DNA from: Dermacentor variabilis
Taxonomy: Eukaryota; Arthropoda; Arachnida; Ixodida; Ixodidae
NCBI RefSeq assembly: GCF_050947875.1
Contig: NC_134569.1
Span: forward strand, 18,389,631 to 18,453,630
Reading direction: 5' to 3'
Length of the DNA: 64,000 bases
The notes under the pieces: model-generated
Databases searched by the model: none
The model's input: only the letters and a program-made list of their open reading frames with translations
What the model was told of the DNA's origin: nothing
Shown here: piece after piece, positions 54,256-64,000 of the stretch
How the letters are laid out: each line of letters begins with the position of its first letter
How positions within the stretch are numbered: the first letter of the stretch is position 1
Made by a program: the position numbers and the translations under genes

Positions 54256-54537
54256 ATGGCGGCTCCTTTGGTTGTGCTGCTGGCGAGCGCCGAAAAACAA
54301 CGACGCGACACATTCGGCATGGCCGAAGAACAGTTTCGAAGGCATTTTAGGCTCTCCAAAGACATAGTGCGATGTCTTTGCGATGAGCTCGAAGAACATC
54401 TCGGACCTCAAAGATTTCGCGGTGTCGACACTACGATGAAAGTGCTTTGCGCGCTGTTTTTGCCACCGGGAGCTTTCAACAGTGCATCAAGAATGAAGAT
54501 GCGATTGCACTGTCGCAGCCTTCGGTCAGCTGGATAA
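54256..54537 (+). pseudogene. Harbinger transposase, N-terminal remnant
   Basis: EEQFRRHFRLSKDIVRCLCD, ELEEHLGPQRFRGVDTTMKV and LCALFLPPGAFNSAS are the F-R-x-x-F-R-L-S...LCDEL and KVLCALRFFATGSFQ blocks of Harbinger (HARBI1-like) transposases. A small deletion changes the frame and a stop follows; all catalytic DDE blocks are gone. Confidence 0.88.
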
Positions 54538-54618
54538 TTACAGCCGTCACCAAGGCCATTACAGGTGTGGGCAAAGAAAAAGGATAGGTTAGATTCCCAT
54601 CTACGGCACAACAGAAAG

Positions 54619-54751
54619 CCGTTGTCAGCTGCTGGCCCAACACACACGACGCCTTTGCTAGGTAGGGGTGCTCCTCGACAAATGAAACGAGTATTTCGCG
54701 CTGCCTCGCTGAAACATGAGGACCCAGCCGCCTGTCCTTGTGCGACGACAT
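54619..54751 (-). pseudogene. Harbinger Myb/SANT-like DNA-binding protein remnant
   Basis: Minus-strand frame MSSHKDRRLGPHVSARQREI then LVSFVEEHPYLAKASCVLGQ. It looks like the start of the Myb/SANT- or MADF-type second protein of Harbinger elements, which escorts the transposase to DNA. Convergent with the transposase remnant. Truncated after about 45 residues. Confidence 0.65.
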
Positions 54752-55100
54752 CGTTTCGGTTTCGGCGCACAAGGACAAAACGTAAACAAAGCGAGGCAAG
54801 TTGTTTGCATAACGTATGGCACACCACCTAGCGACTAAATAAGAAAACAACACAAATAAAATTACAACTCCCAGTAGCCGTCTGCGCCGTATGCTCACAT
54901 TTATTACTGGAAATTATATTTGAAAGTATGCCGTCTCCCAAGTACAAACAAAAATGATGACGTGATCTTCCGGCAAACCGCCGCTCGTTGATTGGTTCTC
55001 TTCATGCCGCCCCGTTCCACTCTTTCTTTGAGTGACGTAATCCAGATGTAACAGCCAGACCGAACCGGTTCCAATGCGAACCGCTACAGAATACAGCCCC

Positions 55101-55719
55101 AAATCACTTATAATCTTGGTTTTACGTCAATTTTTGCTTTGCATAGTCTTTAGGATCTTGATGCAAGCCGAAAGAAAACCTTTTTCTACATCCAACAGTT
55201 ACTTGTCACTGCCATTGTCATTAGCTCTTGGAACACTGCAACCCCAAGCTATCTTTATTGTATACAGTGCTGGCATTGTCATTTTCTGACCTATTTATCC
55301 TAAATAATGGTGCTAAGAAACAGTTTAGCCTGTAGACATGTTATATATTGCTACCAAATATGTTCTTTCATGAGAAAACAGGTCTGTGCATTCCTCCTAA
55401 AAACAACCCATAACTACATGCTGCATCATATATGATACAGCCAATTAATGCTTGCCTCACACAATCACCCGAACGTCTCTCTCAATCGAAACATCACAGT
55501 AGGCTAATAAACAGTAAACAAACACTCTGGTAATACCTCTGTGCCAATTTCATTTGTATAAATTGAAAAAATAACCTGTTGATTTACGAACATTTTGCCC
55601 GATAATTGACGAGCTGCCCCCATACATTATTTTAAGAAAATTTCACTAGAAAATTATTTCCCGTGCTACAGTTGCTGTGTATTTCGATGCCAGAGAGGAC
55701 ATGGATTTCGGGAAAATAT
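55101..55719. other. Sequence between Harbinger and LTR, nothing recognised
   Basis: No exon, ORF or repeat that I can support. Confidence 0.5.
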
Positions 55720-55891
55720 TGTTACAGGGATATCTACAGAGAAGGGGGTTTATTTACACTATGTACAAGGAGACTAAAAATGGCGCAGCAACAACAAACA
55801 TGGCGGACGACACATCTCACATCGTCCTCTGCTTGTCCACTCTATACTTCAGCATCTTTTTCTACATCAGCAGGACAATTGGCTCATAACA
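55720..55891 (-). repeat. Probable 3' LTR of the 56-64 kb Gypsy element (172 bp)
   Basis: Plus-strand ends tgttacaggg and ctcataaca give a TG...CA unit with TGTTA-type inverted ends. On the minus strand a purine-rich ccagaaggtag lies immediately before it, as a polypurine tract should. The second LTR is outside the window, so this is not proven. Confidence 0.65.
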
Positions 55892-56307
55892 CTACCTTCT
55901 GGCGGTGAAAGCACCGACTTGTTGCAGGTGAGCAAAGCTACGGGTAAGAACTAGCACAGAAGGTATTAAGGGGTGTCTGGGGCACAATAGGGCTTGAGAC
56001 GGACAACGTGGACAATGTCCGATTGGGGATGAGCAAATGATGACGAAGCAGCAGTGAAGCGATTTCGTAAGTGACACCAGCTACTTGGAAGCACACACGA
56101 TATTGACTGGCGTACTGGACAAGAAGTTTTTCTGATAGTCCGACACGTCGTGCTAGGGACCACTGGAGGATGAGCGATCCAGAGACAAAATGGGTGGTCC
56201 TGTGGTGGCTGTTGTAGTGAGACTGCTGGTGGATTTGGGACTCAGAAAATGGAGTGCGAGAAACTTGACGTGCATGGTCGGCACGGGCTATACTCCCTCA
56301 AGCCTAT

Positions 56308-56916
56308 TCAGTGGGTGGGCACCCAGAAGAAGGGACCAGGGTGTCCATGGTTAATGTAGAGTTGTGACCATATACGAGAAAAAAACTGCAAATAACCAAC
56401 GGTCTCATGCTTGGAAGTGTTGTACGCAAGAGAAAGAAAGATAAATGAGATACGAAAGGCAGGGAGGTTAACCAGAAGATAGATATCCAGTTTGCTACCC
56501 TGCACTGGGGAAGGGGTAAGGGGAGACACAAAGAAGAATGCCCATACATCGAAAGAAAGGGAGATTATACAAATAAAGGGAAAAAAGAACACACATGCGA
56601 ATGTCACAAAAGATAATGCTGTGTCCCAATCATGGTGGTCATCAAACACATACATGACCAACATGTCGGTAAGTGTTCGGTTCAGGCATTTTGTCAAACC
56701 ATTCCTCTTTGGATGGTAGGCCGTAGTCAATTTATGTTGCGTTGCGCAGGATTTGAGAATGTCATCAATCACCCTCAACAGGAACTGTCTGCCCCAGTCA
56801 GTTAGCAAGTTGCCGAGGAACCCCGTGCTGGAGTATGACGTTACGCAGCAAGAAGTTTGCAACGTCGGTGGCACAGCTAGTGGGAAGTGCACGTGCAATG
56901 GCAAACCATGTCGCAT
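56308..56916 (-). pseudogene. Gypsy integrase core with an in-frame insertion
   Basis: Blocks: FLGNLLTDWGRQFLLRVIDD (second catalytic aspartate), LTTAYHPKRNGLTKCLNRTL (the usual E of the ERxN-type block replaced), HHDWDTALSFVTFA and AYNTSKHETVGY. Between the last two, 56 extra residues are encoded by a 168-bp repeat insertion that keeps the frame open. The glutamate change points to a dead enzyme. Confidence 0.88.
56434..56604. repeat. Short dispersed repeat inserted in integrase
   Basis: gaaagataaatgagatacga, aaggcagggaggttaaccag, ttgctaccctgcactgggg and aagggg...agacacaaag form a unit I recognise as a common tick repeat, probably SINE-like. Confidence 0.6.
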
Positions 56917-56999
56917 AATCTGTTACAACGGCGACTCGCTTGTTTCCAGAAGCAGTTAAGTGGAACAGACTAAGTAAATCAAGGCTGACATGGTGAAAC

Positions 57000-57491
57000 G
57001 GCTCGTACAGAATGTCCAGAGGCTGAAGATGGCCTGCAGGCCAGCAGTGTCGACCTTTTCCAGCGCTGGCAAAGGTCGCATGAGTTCACGTAATGGCACA
57101 TTGAGCGATACATCCCAGGCTAATAGAAACAGCACCGTGCGCGGTCGTATGCATGTGACACGCCGAGATGGCCTACCGTGGGCGCATCATGCAGCTGCGT
57201 CAGGACAGTGTAATGGAGGTGGGCTGGGATGACAAGCAAAAGGTCATAACTGTCAGAGAGTAAATTTTGACAATATAACATGTCATTCTGGAGTACAAAA
57301 AGGCAGAAAGAAGGATCGGGAGCGTGGAAGTAAAAATTTTCAATGACCTTGCGTAAAGACGCACCAAGGCATTGTTCGGCAGCGATGTTGAAAAGTTGAG
57401 AGATGGAAAGAACACAAGGGCTGGAGTCACTCATGGCAGTGTCCAGTGGATCTACTGGGTATCTGGAGAGGCAGTCGACATCCAGGCGCAA
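57000..57491 (-). pseudogene. Gypsy integrase zinc-binding (H2C2) region
   Basis: DCLSRYPVDP marks the end of RNase H. HDAPTVGHLGVSHAYDRARC then, after a stop, HYVNSCDLCQ gives the H-x-H...C-x2-C zinc site. Frame continues broken to about 57000. Confidence 0.87.
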
Positions 57492-57701
57492 GTGGCCAGA
57501 TTTGTAAACGAGGGTATGTGAATATTCTTGAAGTCACAGTGCCCAACGACCAAGGTGACCAGTGGGATATTTGAGAGAGGACAGCCAGCAGAGAGCATGG
57601 TGGTCAGTAATGACAGTGAAGGGTCGGCCGTAGAGGTAACGGCGAAATTCAGCGATGGCCCAAACAAGAGCGAGACATTCTCTGTCTGTGATTGAATAGT
57701 T

Positions 57702-57953
57702 TCACTCAGCAGGGGAAAGAAGGCAACTGGCATAAAGAATAATGCAGTTCTGACCATGCTGGCATTGGGCAAGAACTGCGCCGAAGCAGTGGCCACTGGT
57801 GTCGGTACGGATTTTTGTAGCCGCAGATTCGTCAAAGTGGGCCAACACTGGTGGTGATATTAGTAGTCCAATCAGCTGTAAGGAGGCAGCCGCTTGTTCA
57901 GGACCCCAGGAAAAAGTCACGTCTTTCTTAAAGGGCCCTTCACCAGGCCCCAC
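57702..57953 (-). pseudogene. Gypsy RNase H, N-terminal part
   Basis: KKDVTFSWGPEQAAASLQLI, PPVLAHFDESAATKIRTDTS and GHCFGAVLAQ are the RT-RNase H linker and the first RNase H catalytic block. The upstream side is cut by a TTAA-flanked insertion at 57928. Confidence 0.88.
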
Positions 57954-59476
57954 AGCAAATTTTGCTTATACGCTGGAAGTTGTTACGTCTCCTCTAAGGA
58001 GCGTTCTGCTGCAAAAATTTTTCAAATCTGCTCATTAATGGCCGAGATAGAAATATTTCAGTGCCGCGAAACCATGATTTCAGCAGGCAGGCTCCACTGC
58101 CAAGCAAGACGCTCTCTCCACTCTCCCCGTTGTGGGGATGCGTGACTCTCACGCCTCCCCTGAGATCTAGTTTTCCCGCATGGCTCGTCTCCTGCAGGGC
58201 GGCTTCGCCCGCCGCGTGGCCTGGCGCCCGCGGCGGTCGGGTGGTACAAGTGCGGTGCGAGAGATGGCGCGAGCGTCGCGCCGCTGCGGGGTTACTCGGG
58301 CGTCGGGAGACAAGGCGCTCGGGCTGTTGGGTTCGAGACAGGAAGCGGGACGGTCGTGCCGCACGTGCAGCGACCCTCTTGCCCGGTCGGCGCGCGGCGG
58401 GGACGTATCCCGCATGCGCGCCGACCCATGCTTCTGCGAGACCGCCTCGCGTGGCCGCCCTCGAACGCGCCACGATTCGCGTGACCATACACGCGAACGA
58501 CCAGGCCTTGGGATCCAGCATCGGGCGAACATATTCGCTCGCTTCCGGTCGCGGTGAGTCAGACTTCTAGATTTGTCGCGCGCCCATCGGCATGTTTTGT
58601 GGATAGCAACTCGGCTAGCAGGCACTGATCTATGAAAGGTGCAATAAATGGCCTTGTGATTGTTTGCACTACTGTGTTGTCGTTCCTTTGTCCCAAGAGT
58701 ACGGGTGTGAGAGACCCCACACCGTTTAGCCTCCGCAAGCGAAATTCCTTCCCTGCGTTCTCCCATACAGGACCTCGAGGATCGTGTGATGCATACAACA
58801 CAGGCCCCACCTTCATTTTTTTTCTCCTTGCTTTTTTTTTTTTTTTCGGCACTATGCATTTCTGCTGACGGCGTCATGCGCGAGCTGTTGTCTTGTTCGC
58901 GCAGCACACGATTTTGCGCGCTGTGCACAAGGAAACATGACTAGCAGTATAATTCAGTGCTACACGAATACTGAGGCAGAACAAGCGGATCGCACAGCAT
59001 GATCCACTAGAACATGGTAGAAAATGGCATAGTTTTGGTACCTGCGCACGTGACCGCAAGACCGTGGGAACAAACAGATGAAGCAGAAGTACATCTCTTG
59101 CTTCGATGCGAAGTAAAAGAAAAACATGCAGACATTCCGTGTGTGTGTTTTATTATTTCTCTAAACTTCAATTCATCAATTCAAGCAGATCACACAGATA
59201 ACAGATGTAGTCTTGAATAATTCTCGAAGTCACGTGTCTCCACGAGTGATGTCACACTGCGGACACGAATATGTAGGCGCAGGAACACAAGAGCGTCACC
59301 GTCCGGCTTGGAGCGTGGCGGCCACGAGGAGAAGGAAAAGCGGCGTTCGGTTTGAAATTTCAGACCTTTCCGCAGCACGTAGCGATGTAATACTTTGCAG
59401 ACACGATTGTTATCGCGCAATGTATTCTCTGCGCTTGTCAGCTCAAAATGGCCAGACCTGGTGAGGTGCCCTTTAA
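57928..59476. mobile_element. TTAA-flanked MITE with AAGGGCCCTTCACCAGG ends
   Basis: TTAAAGGGCCCTTCACCAGG at 57928 and CCTGGTGAGGTGCCCTTTAA ending 59476 are inverted (about 18 of 20). It contains the solo LTR at 58131-58721. No transposase. Confidence 0.85.
58131..58721. repeat. Solo LTR (591 bp) with 4-bp target duplication
   Basis: TGTGGGGATGCGTGACTCTC start and GTGAGAGACCCCACA end, flanked by ccgt on both sides (58127-58130 and 58722-58725). It is the same LTR family as 60531-61050 and 62438-62958. GC-rich, so it produces long spurious ORFs on both strands (for example 58167-58928). Confidence 0.9.
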
Positions 59477-60274
59477 AGGAACACTAAAGACAAATACTAA
59501 GTCGACGTGGACTGTTTAACTACCATTCCAGAAACCACGCTTATTTCACCCTAAGAAAACTTTCTTTACGAAAAAATTGCATCTGCAGGGTCTGAATGCC
59601 TTCGAAATTCATATGTTCCGCCATCCATCCGGAGGAGTGGTGACGTTGCATACGCCTTCACCACCCTTTGCTGCCGTTGGGGGTAAAAACCCGCCCCACA
59701 GGAGGCGCTACCAAGCCAAGACATAGTGGTGGATTCGCCGCTGCAGCTGCTTTTTGGTCGAGTGGCATAGACCGTTCGGGCATCCCGCAACATCATATGG
59801 CAGTCAAATTCTCTGCTACTTGCAGTTTGTGCAAGTTTCGCGAGCCATTAAAACCAGCAAAGCACTGCGCAATAACAAAACTAGTGAAACGCTAAAGCGT
59901 GGGCGGCGCGAAGTCAAGCGGAAATTAAACCTTTTGACCGCCTGCGTCGTCGTCAAGGGTAATTTTCACGAGTTCTTTTTCTAAAAAATGGTATAGAACT
60001 GGACAAGTAGCATTTAATTTCATCCTTTAATACAATACAAGGATGTTTTTTGCAATTAGTGGTTGAGTACTAGCGACAAAATTTAACTGAGCAGTGCTTT
60101 CGTCATCAGGCAAGTGCTTAAATGTCCCGGGGAAGTCTCTAAACATGTCCTGCATTTACCTCAATTTCTCGATTATTAAGGCTCTGTTTGCGAGATTATT
60201 AACGCCTTATAGATTCTCGAGCACTAGTCTATCACTTTAGCTTGACTTCATATTTGCCTTTAGTGTCTCTTTAA
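59473..60274. mobile_element. TTAA-flanked MITE with AAGGAACACTAAAG ends
   Basis: TTAAAGGAACACTAAAGACA at 59473 and GCCTTTAGTGTCTCTTTAA ending 60274 are inverted. It shares the TTAA at 59473-59476 with the preceding MITE. The two together occupy one TTAA site in the Gypsy RT-RNase H region. Confidence 0.85.
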
Positions 60275-60323
60275 GAAGGCAGGTTAGGGGCCGTGCTATT
60301 TCTGCAAAATCTTTCACAAACCG

Positions 60324-60530
60324 CTAAAAATAAGAACAAAGGCCGAAAAAGGAATGGGTGTCCTGAGTAGAACAAGGTGTCAGAAAGTTGGTAGCGGCGC
60401 TAACTTTGGCAGGGTCTGTCGTATCGACAAGATGGCCAAGTATAGTGATCTCTCGGTGGCTAAAGCGACATTTGGCAGAGTTAAGTTGAAAACCTGCATT
60501 GCGAAGGACGCGTAGAATGGCAGAGAGCAT
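60324..60530 (-). pseudogene. Gypsy RT, palm-to-thumb piece
   Basis: AILRVLRNAGFQLNSAKCRF, HREITILGHLVDTTDPAKVS and HSFFGLCSYF are the NxxKCxF, FLGHxV and FLGLxxYYR-type blocks after the catalytic box of RT. It is joined, across the LTR-element insertion, to the piece at 62959-63330. Confidence 0.92.
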
Positions 60531-61050
60531 TGTGGGGATGCGCGACTCTCGCGCGTCTCCTGTAATCCGGCTTCACCGCGTGGCCTGCGTGATGTCCGCA
60601 GCGGTTGATGTGGTTGGGGCGCAGTGAGCGAGATGGCGCGAGTGTTGCGCTGCTAACGCCGCCTCACGGCAGGGTTACTTGGGGGCGCAGGGGAGAACAG
60701 GCTGTCTCTTTCCCGGGAGATCGGCGAACAGCGTGGACGTCCCGCGCGCCGACCCATGCTTCTGCGAGACCGCCTCGCGTGGCCGCCTTGGAATGCGCCA
60801 CGGTTCGCGTGACAGTACGCGCGAACGACCAGGCGTTGGGATCCAGCATGGGGCAAACATATTCGCTCGTTTTCCGGTCGCGGTGAGTCGGACTTCTAGA
60901 TTTGTCGCGCGCCCATCGGCATGTATTGTGGATAGCAACTCGGCTAGCAGGCATTGATCTATGAAAGGTGCAATAAATGCCCTTGTGACTGTTTGCACTA
61001 CTGTGTTGTCGTTCCTTTGTCCCAAGAGTACGGGTGTGAGAGACCCCACA
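60531..61050 (+). repeat. 5' LTR of the non-autonomous element
   Basis: TGTGGGGATGCGCGACTCTC to GAGAGACCCCACA. Contains gtgcaataaatgcc near 60967, carrying AATAAA for polyadenylation. Matches 62438-62958 and the solo LTR at 58131. Confidence 0.93.
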
Positions 61051-62437
61051 TCTGGCTGCCCAACATGGGACTCTTGGGGCATCGGACGATAATTTTAAGT
61101 GTTGCTTCGTTCGAGACCTTTGTTTGAACCGAAGCGTAGGCCTAGCGTGGATTTTGATCGCTAGCGTCAGCGGCGGGCTTTCTTGAGAGAGGCTATGGTG
61201 GCTGTAGTGTGCTTGAACTTGTCAACATGCTAAGCCTTTTTGCAAGTGTCTTTTTTTTTAATGACATTCTTCGGTACGAGAGCCACGTGGTCTGCCTCCT
61301 GGGAGAGCGAGGCTCAGCACCCGTGGAGCATTGGCAAGCCTGAAGCGAGTGAGTACGGAAGCCTCGTGGGTGGTTCGAATTTCTCACGTAAATAGCTTCT
61401 CCTATCTCTTTGACTCTGATGAAGTCGCGGCTCTGGGAGCCGGGTGGCCGCAGGCCACGGATGCTGCTACGGGCTGACTGGTATTGCGGCCTGGCACCGG
61501 GCGCTCCGACACCGTCTGGGACGGTGGGCGCCGTCAACTCGGATGCTGTGTGCACCGAGCCAAGTAGGACCACCTCACAGAGCTGACGTCTCCTCGCGGC
61601 TGCCTGTTTTGCGCCCATTTTGGTTGTTGTTTTTGGATGCCGGTTGTTGTCAGGGTAGCGACGCTTTAGGCCTAAGGCTTTATGGAGCTGCCTGTCGCAC
61701 GGGGAGGGACACAACCTGGTGGACCGTGGCGTTGAGGTGTTGCAATTTGCTTCCCTCATTCTATTTAGCCTTGCACGAATTGAAATTACTCGTTCGACTC
61801 AAGGAAGCGAGCTTCGTTCACGTGAACTTAGCATCTGAGTAGCTGCCCGATCTTTTGCTAGCCGACTTGAACATCGTACCACGTGGGCGATGCGCATGCA
61901 GAATTCCTCTCCCTTGCACTACTTTAGTGTTTGCCGAGTGTGTTGAGTGTACGCAGCGTGATTGGAGTCACCCCTGGCTTGCTGTCACCTGCACATCGTC
62001 TGCGCTGCTGCCCCGGACTACGATCGAGCCACCCCGGGCGATGGTGCTGCTGTGGCCAGTTCGGCGTAGCGACTTCGGCGGCCTCCTGTATCCAGCTCAC
62101 AACCCTCAACGGCGGACAGAAGAGCCGGTGGTCACTGACAGCTACGGCGGCTCTTGCCAGCAGGACGCGTCGGCGCGACTGCTCGTTCCGACTACTGCGT
62201 CGTCGTTTCCGGAGTCCTGGCCTGGAATCGTGCCATCGAGTCTGCAAAGCTGCTGCTGTGACCGGCGGACGCCAGCGGTGTACCCAAGGACAGTCGGCTC
62301 GCATGTTATGGACAGCGTGTGGACATTTCCTCGGTGCGGCCAATGTTGCATGTACTACCTTGTTCGCGAAGCACGCGTTGATGGTAGACGGTGTGACATG
62401 TCTCGCCGGAATATGTGGTGATTTAAGGTTAGGGGGA
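61051..62437 (+). other. Internal region of the non-autonomous LTR element
   Basis: 1.39 kb, GC-rich toward the 3' end. Overlapping ORFs of up to about 200 codons occur on both strands (for example 61931-62563 and 61855-62421 plus), low-complexity and Arg/Cys-rich, with no domain that I recognise; probably not coding. Confidence 0.6.
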
Positions 62438-62958
62438 TGTGGGGATGCGCAACTCTCGTGCGTCTCCTGTAATCCGGCTTCGCCGCGTGGCCTGCGTGAT
62501 GCCCGCAGCGGTCGATGTGGTTGGGGCGCAGTGCGAGAGATGGCGCGAGTGTTGCGCTGCTAACGCCGCCTCACATCAGGGTTACTTGGGGGCGCAGGGG
62601 AGAACAGGCTGTCTCTTTCCCGGGAGATCGACGAACAGTGTGGACGTCCCGCGTGCCGACCCATGCTTCTGCGAGACCGCCTCGCGTGGCTGCCTTCGAA
62701 CGCGCAACGGTTCGCGTGACAGTATGCGCGAACAACCAGGCGTTGGGATCCAGCATGGGGCGAACATATTCGCTCGCTATCCGGTCGCGGTGAGTCGGAC
62801 TTCTAGATTTGTAGCGTGCCCATCGGCATGTTTTGTGGATAGCAACTCGGCTAGCAGGCATTAATCTATGAAAGGTGCAATAAATGCCCTTGTGATTGTT
62901 TGCACTACTGTGTTGTGTCGTTCCTTTGTCCCGAGAGCACGGGAGGAGAGATCCCACA
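62438..62958 (+). repeat. 3' LTR of the non-autonomous element
   Basis: TGTGGGGATGCGCAACTCTC to GAGAGATCCCACA, following a polypurine tract. AATAAA near 62879. Confidence 0.93.
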
Positions 62959-63330
62959 GCATATGTAGATGACTGGAGAACGTAGGCGTGAAAATGACGT
63001 CATCATCAAGATAGCACAGGCAAGTAGACCACTTGAAACCTCAAAGAAGGGAGTCCATCATTCGTTCGAATGTTGCTGGGGCACTGCACAAGCCAAATGG
63101 CATAACTTTGAACTGGTAGAGCCCGTTTGGTGTTATAAAGGCTGCGGTCTTCTCCCTGTCTTTTTCGTGAACGGCAATTTGCCAGTAGCTGGACTGAGGG
63201 TCTATAGAAGAAAAGTACTATACGCCATGCAGAGTCGAGGGTGTCGTCAATTTGCAGCAAAAGGCACACGCTCTTTATAGTAATTTTGTTTAGATGCCGA
63301 TAGTCGATGCAGTACCGCTAGGTGTTGTCT
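62959..63330 (-). pseudogene. Gypsy RT, fingers-palm piece with catalytic box
   Basis: Read with one frame change on the minus strand: SYWQIAVHEKDREKTAAFIT, YQFKVMPFGLCSAPATFERM, and a catalytic YLDDD block close to the insertion point of the non-autonomous LTR element. The element lands shortly after the catalytic box. Confidence 0.9.
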
Positions 63331-64000
63331 TTTTTTCTGACAAGCACCACAGGGGATGCCCAAGTACTCATAGATGGTTCGATGAAAAGTATTTTCTCGA
63401 TCTCCGTTTCAATTACGCTGCGTTCAGTCGCAGAATCTTGGTAAGTACACCGATGGATGGGAGTGGCATTCCCAGTGTCAATGCAATGAGTCACAACTTT
63501 TGCCTGGCTCTAATGGGGCAAAGCAAAATCGAAAGTGCTGCTGTAAGCAACTAGCAAGCGACAACAGTCGTCAGACTGAATAGCCGAAAGGTCTGGGAAA
63601 ATCAATGCGTCAAAACGGGCGTCAAATTGAGTGCTGGTGTCAGGGCCTTCCAGAAGACTATGGGGCATCAATAGTAAAGGCCAGAGGGTGGTGCGCACCT
63701 TAAGGCGCCATGCTGCCCAGTGTGATACCTTCGGGAAGCAATTGTGGTGTGCATCTAAAGTTAAGAACAAGGATACACAGAAACAGCCACAAAAGTGTGA
63801 GGGAGGGCTACAAGCCTTGTCAAAAGAGCGTCGAGGGAAGGAGAGATCATGTAGTCGCTGTCACAAACCATGGGATCTCAGGTCAGTGTGACATACGTCG
63901 CGATAGCTGGTCAAAGGCGAATAAACTCGGCGACACATAAACGCGGTGGTGACTCGGTGGTCTGATTGGGAGCAGAAGGGAGTTCCAACTGTAGAAAGCC
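63331..64000 (-). pseudogene. Gypsy pol, region before RT
   Basis: Near 63330-63400 on the minus strand is a TWASPVVLVRKK-type block, the RT N-terminal motif. 63510-63770 is open (DARFDALIFPDLSAIQSDDC) and fits the protease-RT linker. It runs to the window edge. Confidence 0.7.

Larger units (their letters stand above)
53951..55100. mobile_element. PIF/Harbinger deletion derivative
   Basis: About 50-bp imperfect terminal inverted repeats: GGGGCCGTATTCTGCAGTGG and CCGCTACAGAATACAGCCCC, continuing with ggaaccggttcagtctggctgtt and aacagccagaccgaaccggtt. Internal remnants of both Harbinger genes are present. No clear 3-bp target duplication (cca versus aaa). Confidence 0.88.
60531..62958 (+). 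mobile_element. Non-autonomous LTR element (TRIM/LARD-like), 2.43 kb, 4-bp target duplication
   Basis: LTRs 60531-61050 and 62438-62958 (about 520 bp each, about 97-98% alike by eye) with TGTGGGG...CCCACA ends. gcat flanks both sides (60527-60530 and 62959-62962). A primer-site-like TGGCTGCCCAACATGGGA at 61053 and polypurine aaggttaggggga before the 3' LTR. The internal 1.39 kb has no gag, RT or integrase signature. Orientation from primer site and polypurine tract. Confidence 0.92.
55720..64000 (-). mobile_element. Gypsy LTR retrotransposon, heavily interrupted
   Basis: Minus strand: RT (63330-62959 and 60530-60275), RNase H (57953-57702), integrase (57491-56308) and a 3' LTR (55720-55891). 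Interrupted by a non-autonomous LTR element at 60531-62958, MITEs at 57928-60274, and a 168-bp insertion in integrase. The 5' part (gag, protease) is at or beyond the right edge. Confidence 0.9.

Noticed and set aside
58167..58928. 253-codon minus-strand ORF, and its plus-strand partners
   Set aside because: It lies over the GC-rich solo LTR, is Arg/Ser-rich, has no domain, and equivalent frames in the sister LTRs are broken.
1..64000. Active retrotransposon among the Gypsy/LINE/Penelope copies
   Set aside because: Every pol region has stops, frameshifts or changed catalytic residues. Only the non-autonomous LTR element looks young.
1..64000. Bacterial endosymbiont DNA, CRISPR array or operon
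   Set aside because: No operon-like ORFs, no regular spaced repeats and spliced eukaryotic gene throughout.
52160..64000. Further upstream MED12 exons
   Set aside because: I looked for the conserved block preceding exon w1 (SGEFVQS- and RRLAYFC-like) on the minus strand and did not find it; it should be beyond the window.

Overview
The window is eukaryotic nuclear DNA, most likely from a hard tick. It has a single host gene with long introns and acceptor/donor splice sites. It is crowded with transposon families that, as far as I recall, resemble those abundant in tick genomes: tRNA-derived SINEs, TTAA-flanked MITEs, Tigger/pogo elements, Gypsy LTR elements, Penelope and RTE-like LINEs. The species call is inference; there is no bacterial or organellar signature.

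The host gene is MED12 (Mediator kinase-module subunit, kohtalo in flies), read on the minus strand. Seventeen consecutive coding exons can be placed between 52159 and 5709. They total 3126 nt (about 1042 codons), every junction keeps one reading frame, and the peptide matches the MED12 family throughout, including the LLCEWAV signature. The 5' (N-terminal) exons lie beyond 64000 and the 3' (C-terminal) exons beyond position 1. One intron (49128-49985) is of the GC-AG type. A 136-bp tandem duplication next to 18545-18655 makes a possible extra copy of most of an exon.

Everything else is intronic or upstream repeat DNA. 1-3100: decayed Gypsy element (minus). 7368-10497: Tigger-type DNA element with a Penelope-like GIY-YIG retroelement inserted in it (11-bp target duplication). 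11931-14573: two TTAA/AAAGGG-type MITEs, the first holding an inverted pair of SINEs. 17575-18172: MITE with a tRNA-Gly-like core. 18842-25772: a whole Gypsy-like LTR element with both LTRs, carrying a LINE fragment and a Tigger-type MITE. 30078-33170: RTE-like LINE with a SINE at its 5' edge. 36109-38200: Gypsy gag-protease fragment. 38620-41220 and 52778-53864: two members of one Tigger family in opposite orientations. 45873-47115: MITE with a GGCCCACCC minisatellite core. 53951-55100: PIF/Harbinger deletion derivative. 55720-64000: Gypsy element broken by stacked MITEs, a solo LTR and a non-autonomous LTR element.

The most interesting pattern is a family of 130-165 bp foldback elements (28.2, 34.1, 39.0 and 40.1 kb, probably also 19.9 kb). 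Each has a short leader ending in a GTTGGT-like motif followed by one long imperfect hairpin. The first four are flanked by direct repeats of 10-13 bp. Their arms resemble the 3' tail of the Penelope-like element in this window, so they may be retroposed by it.
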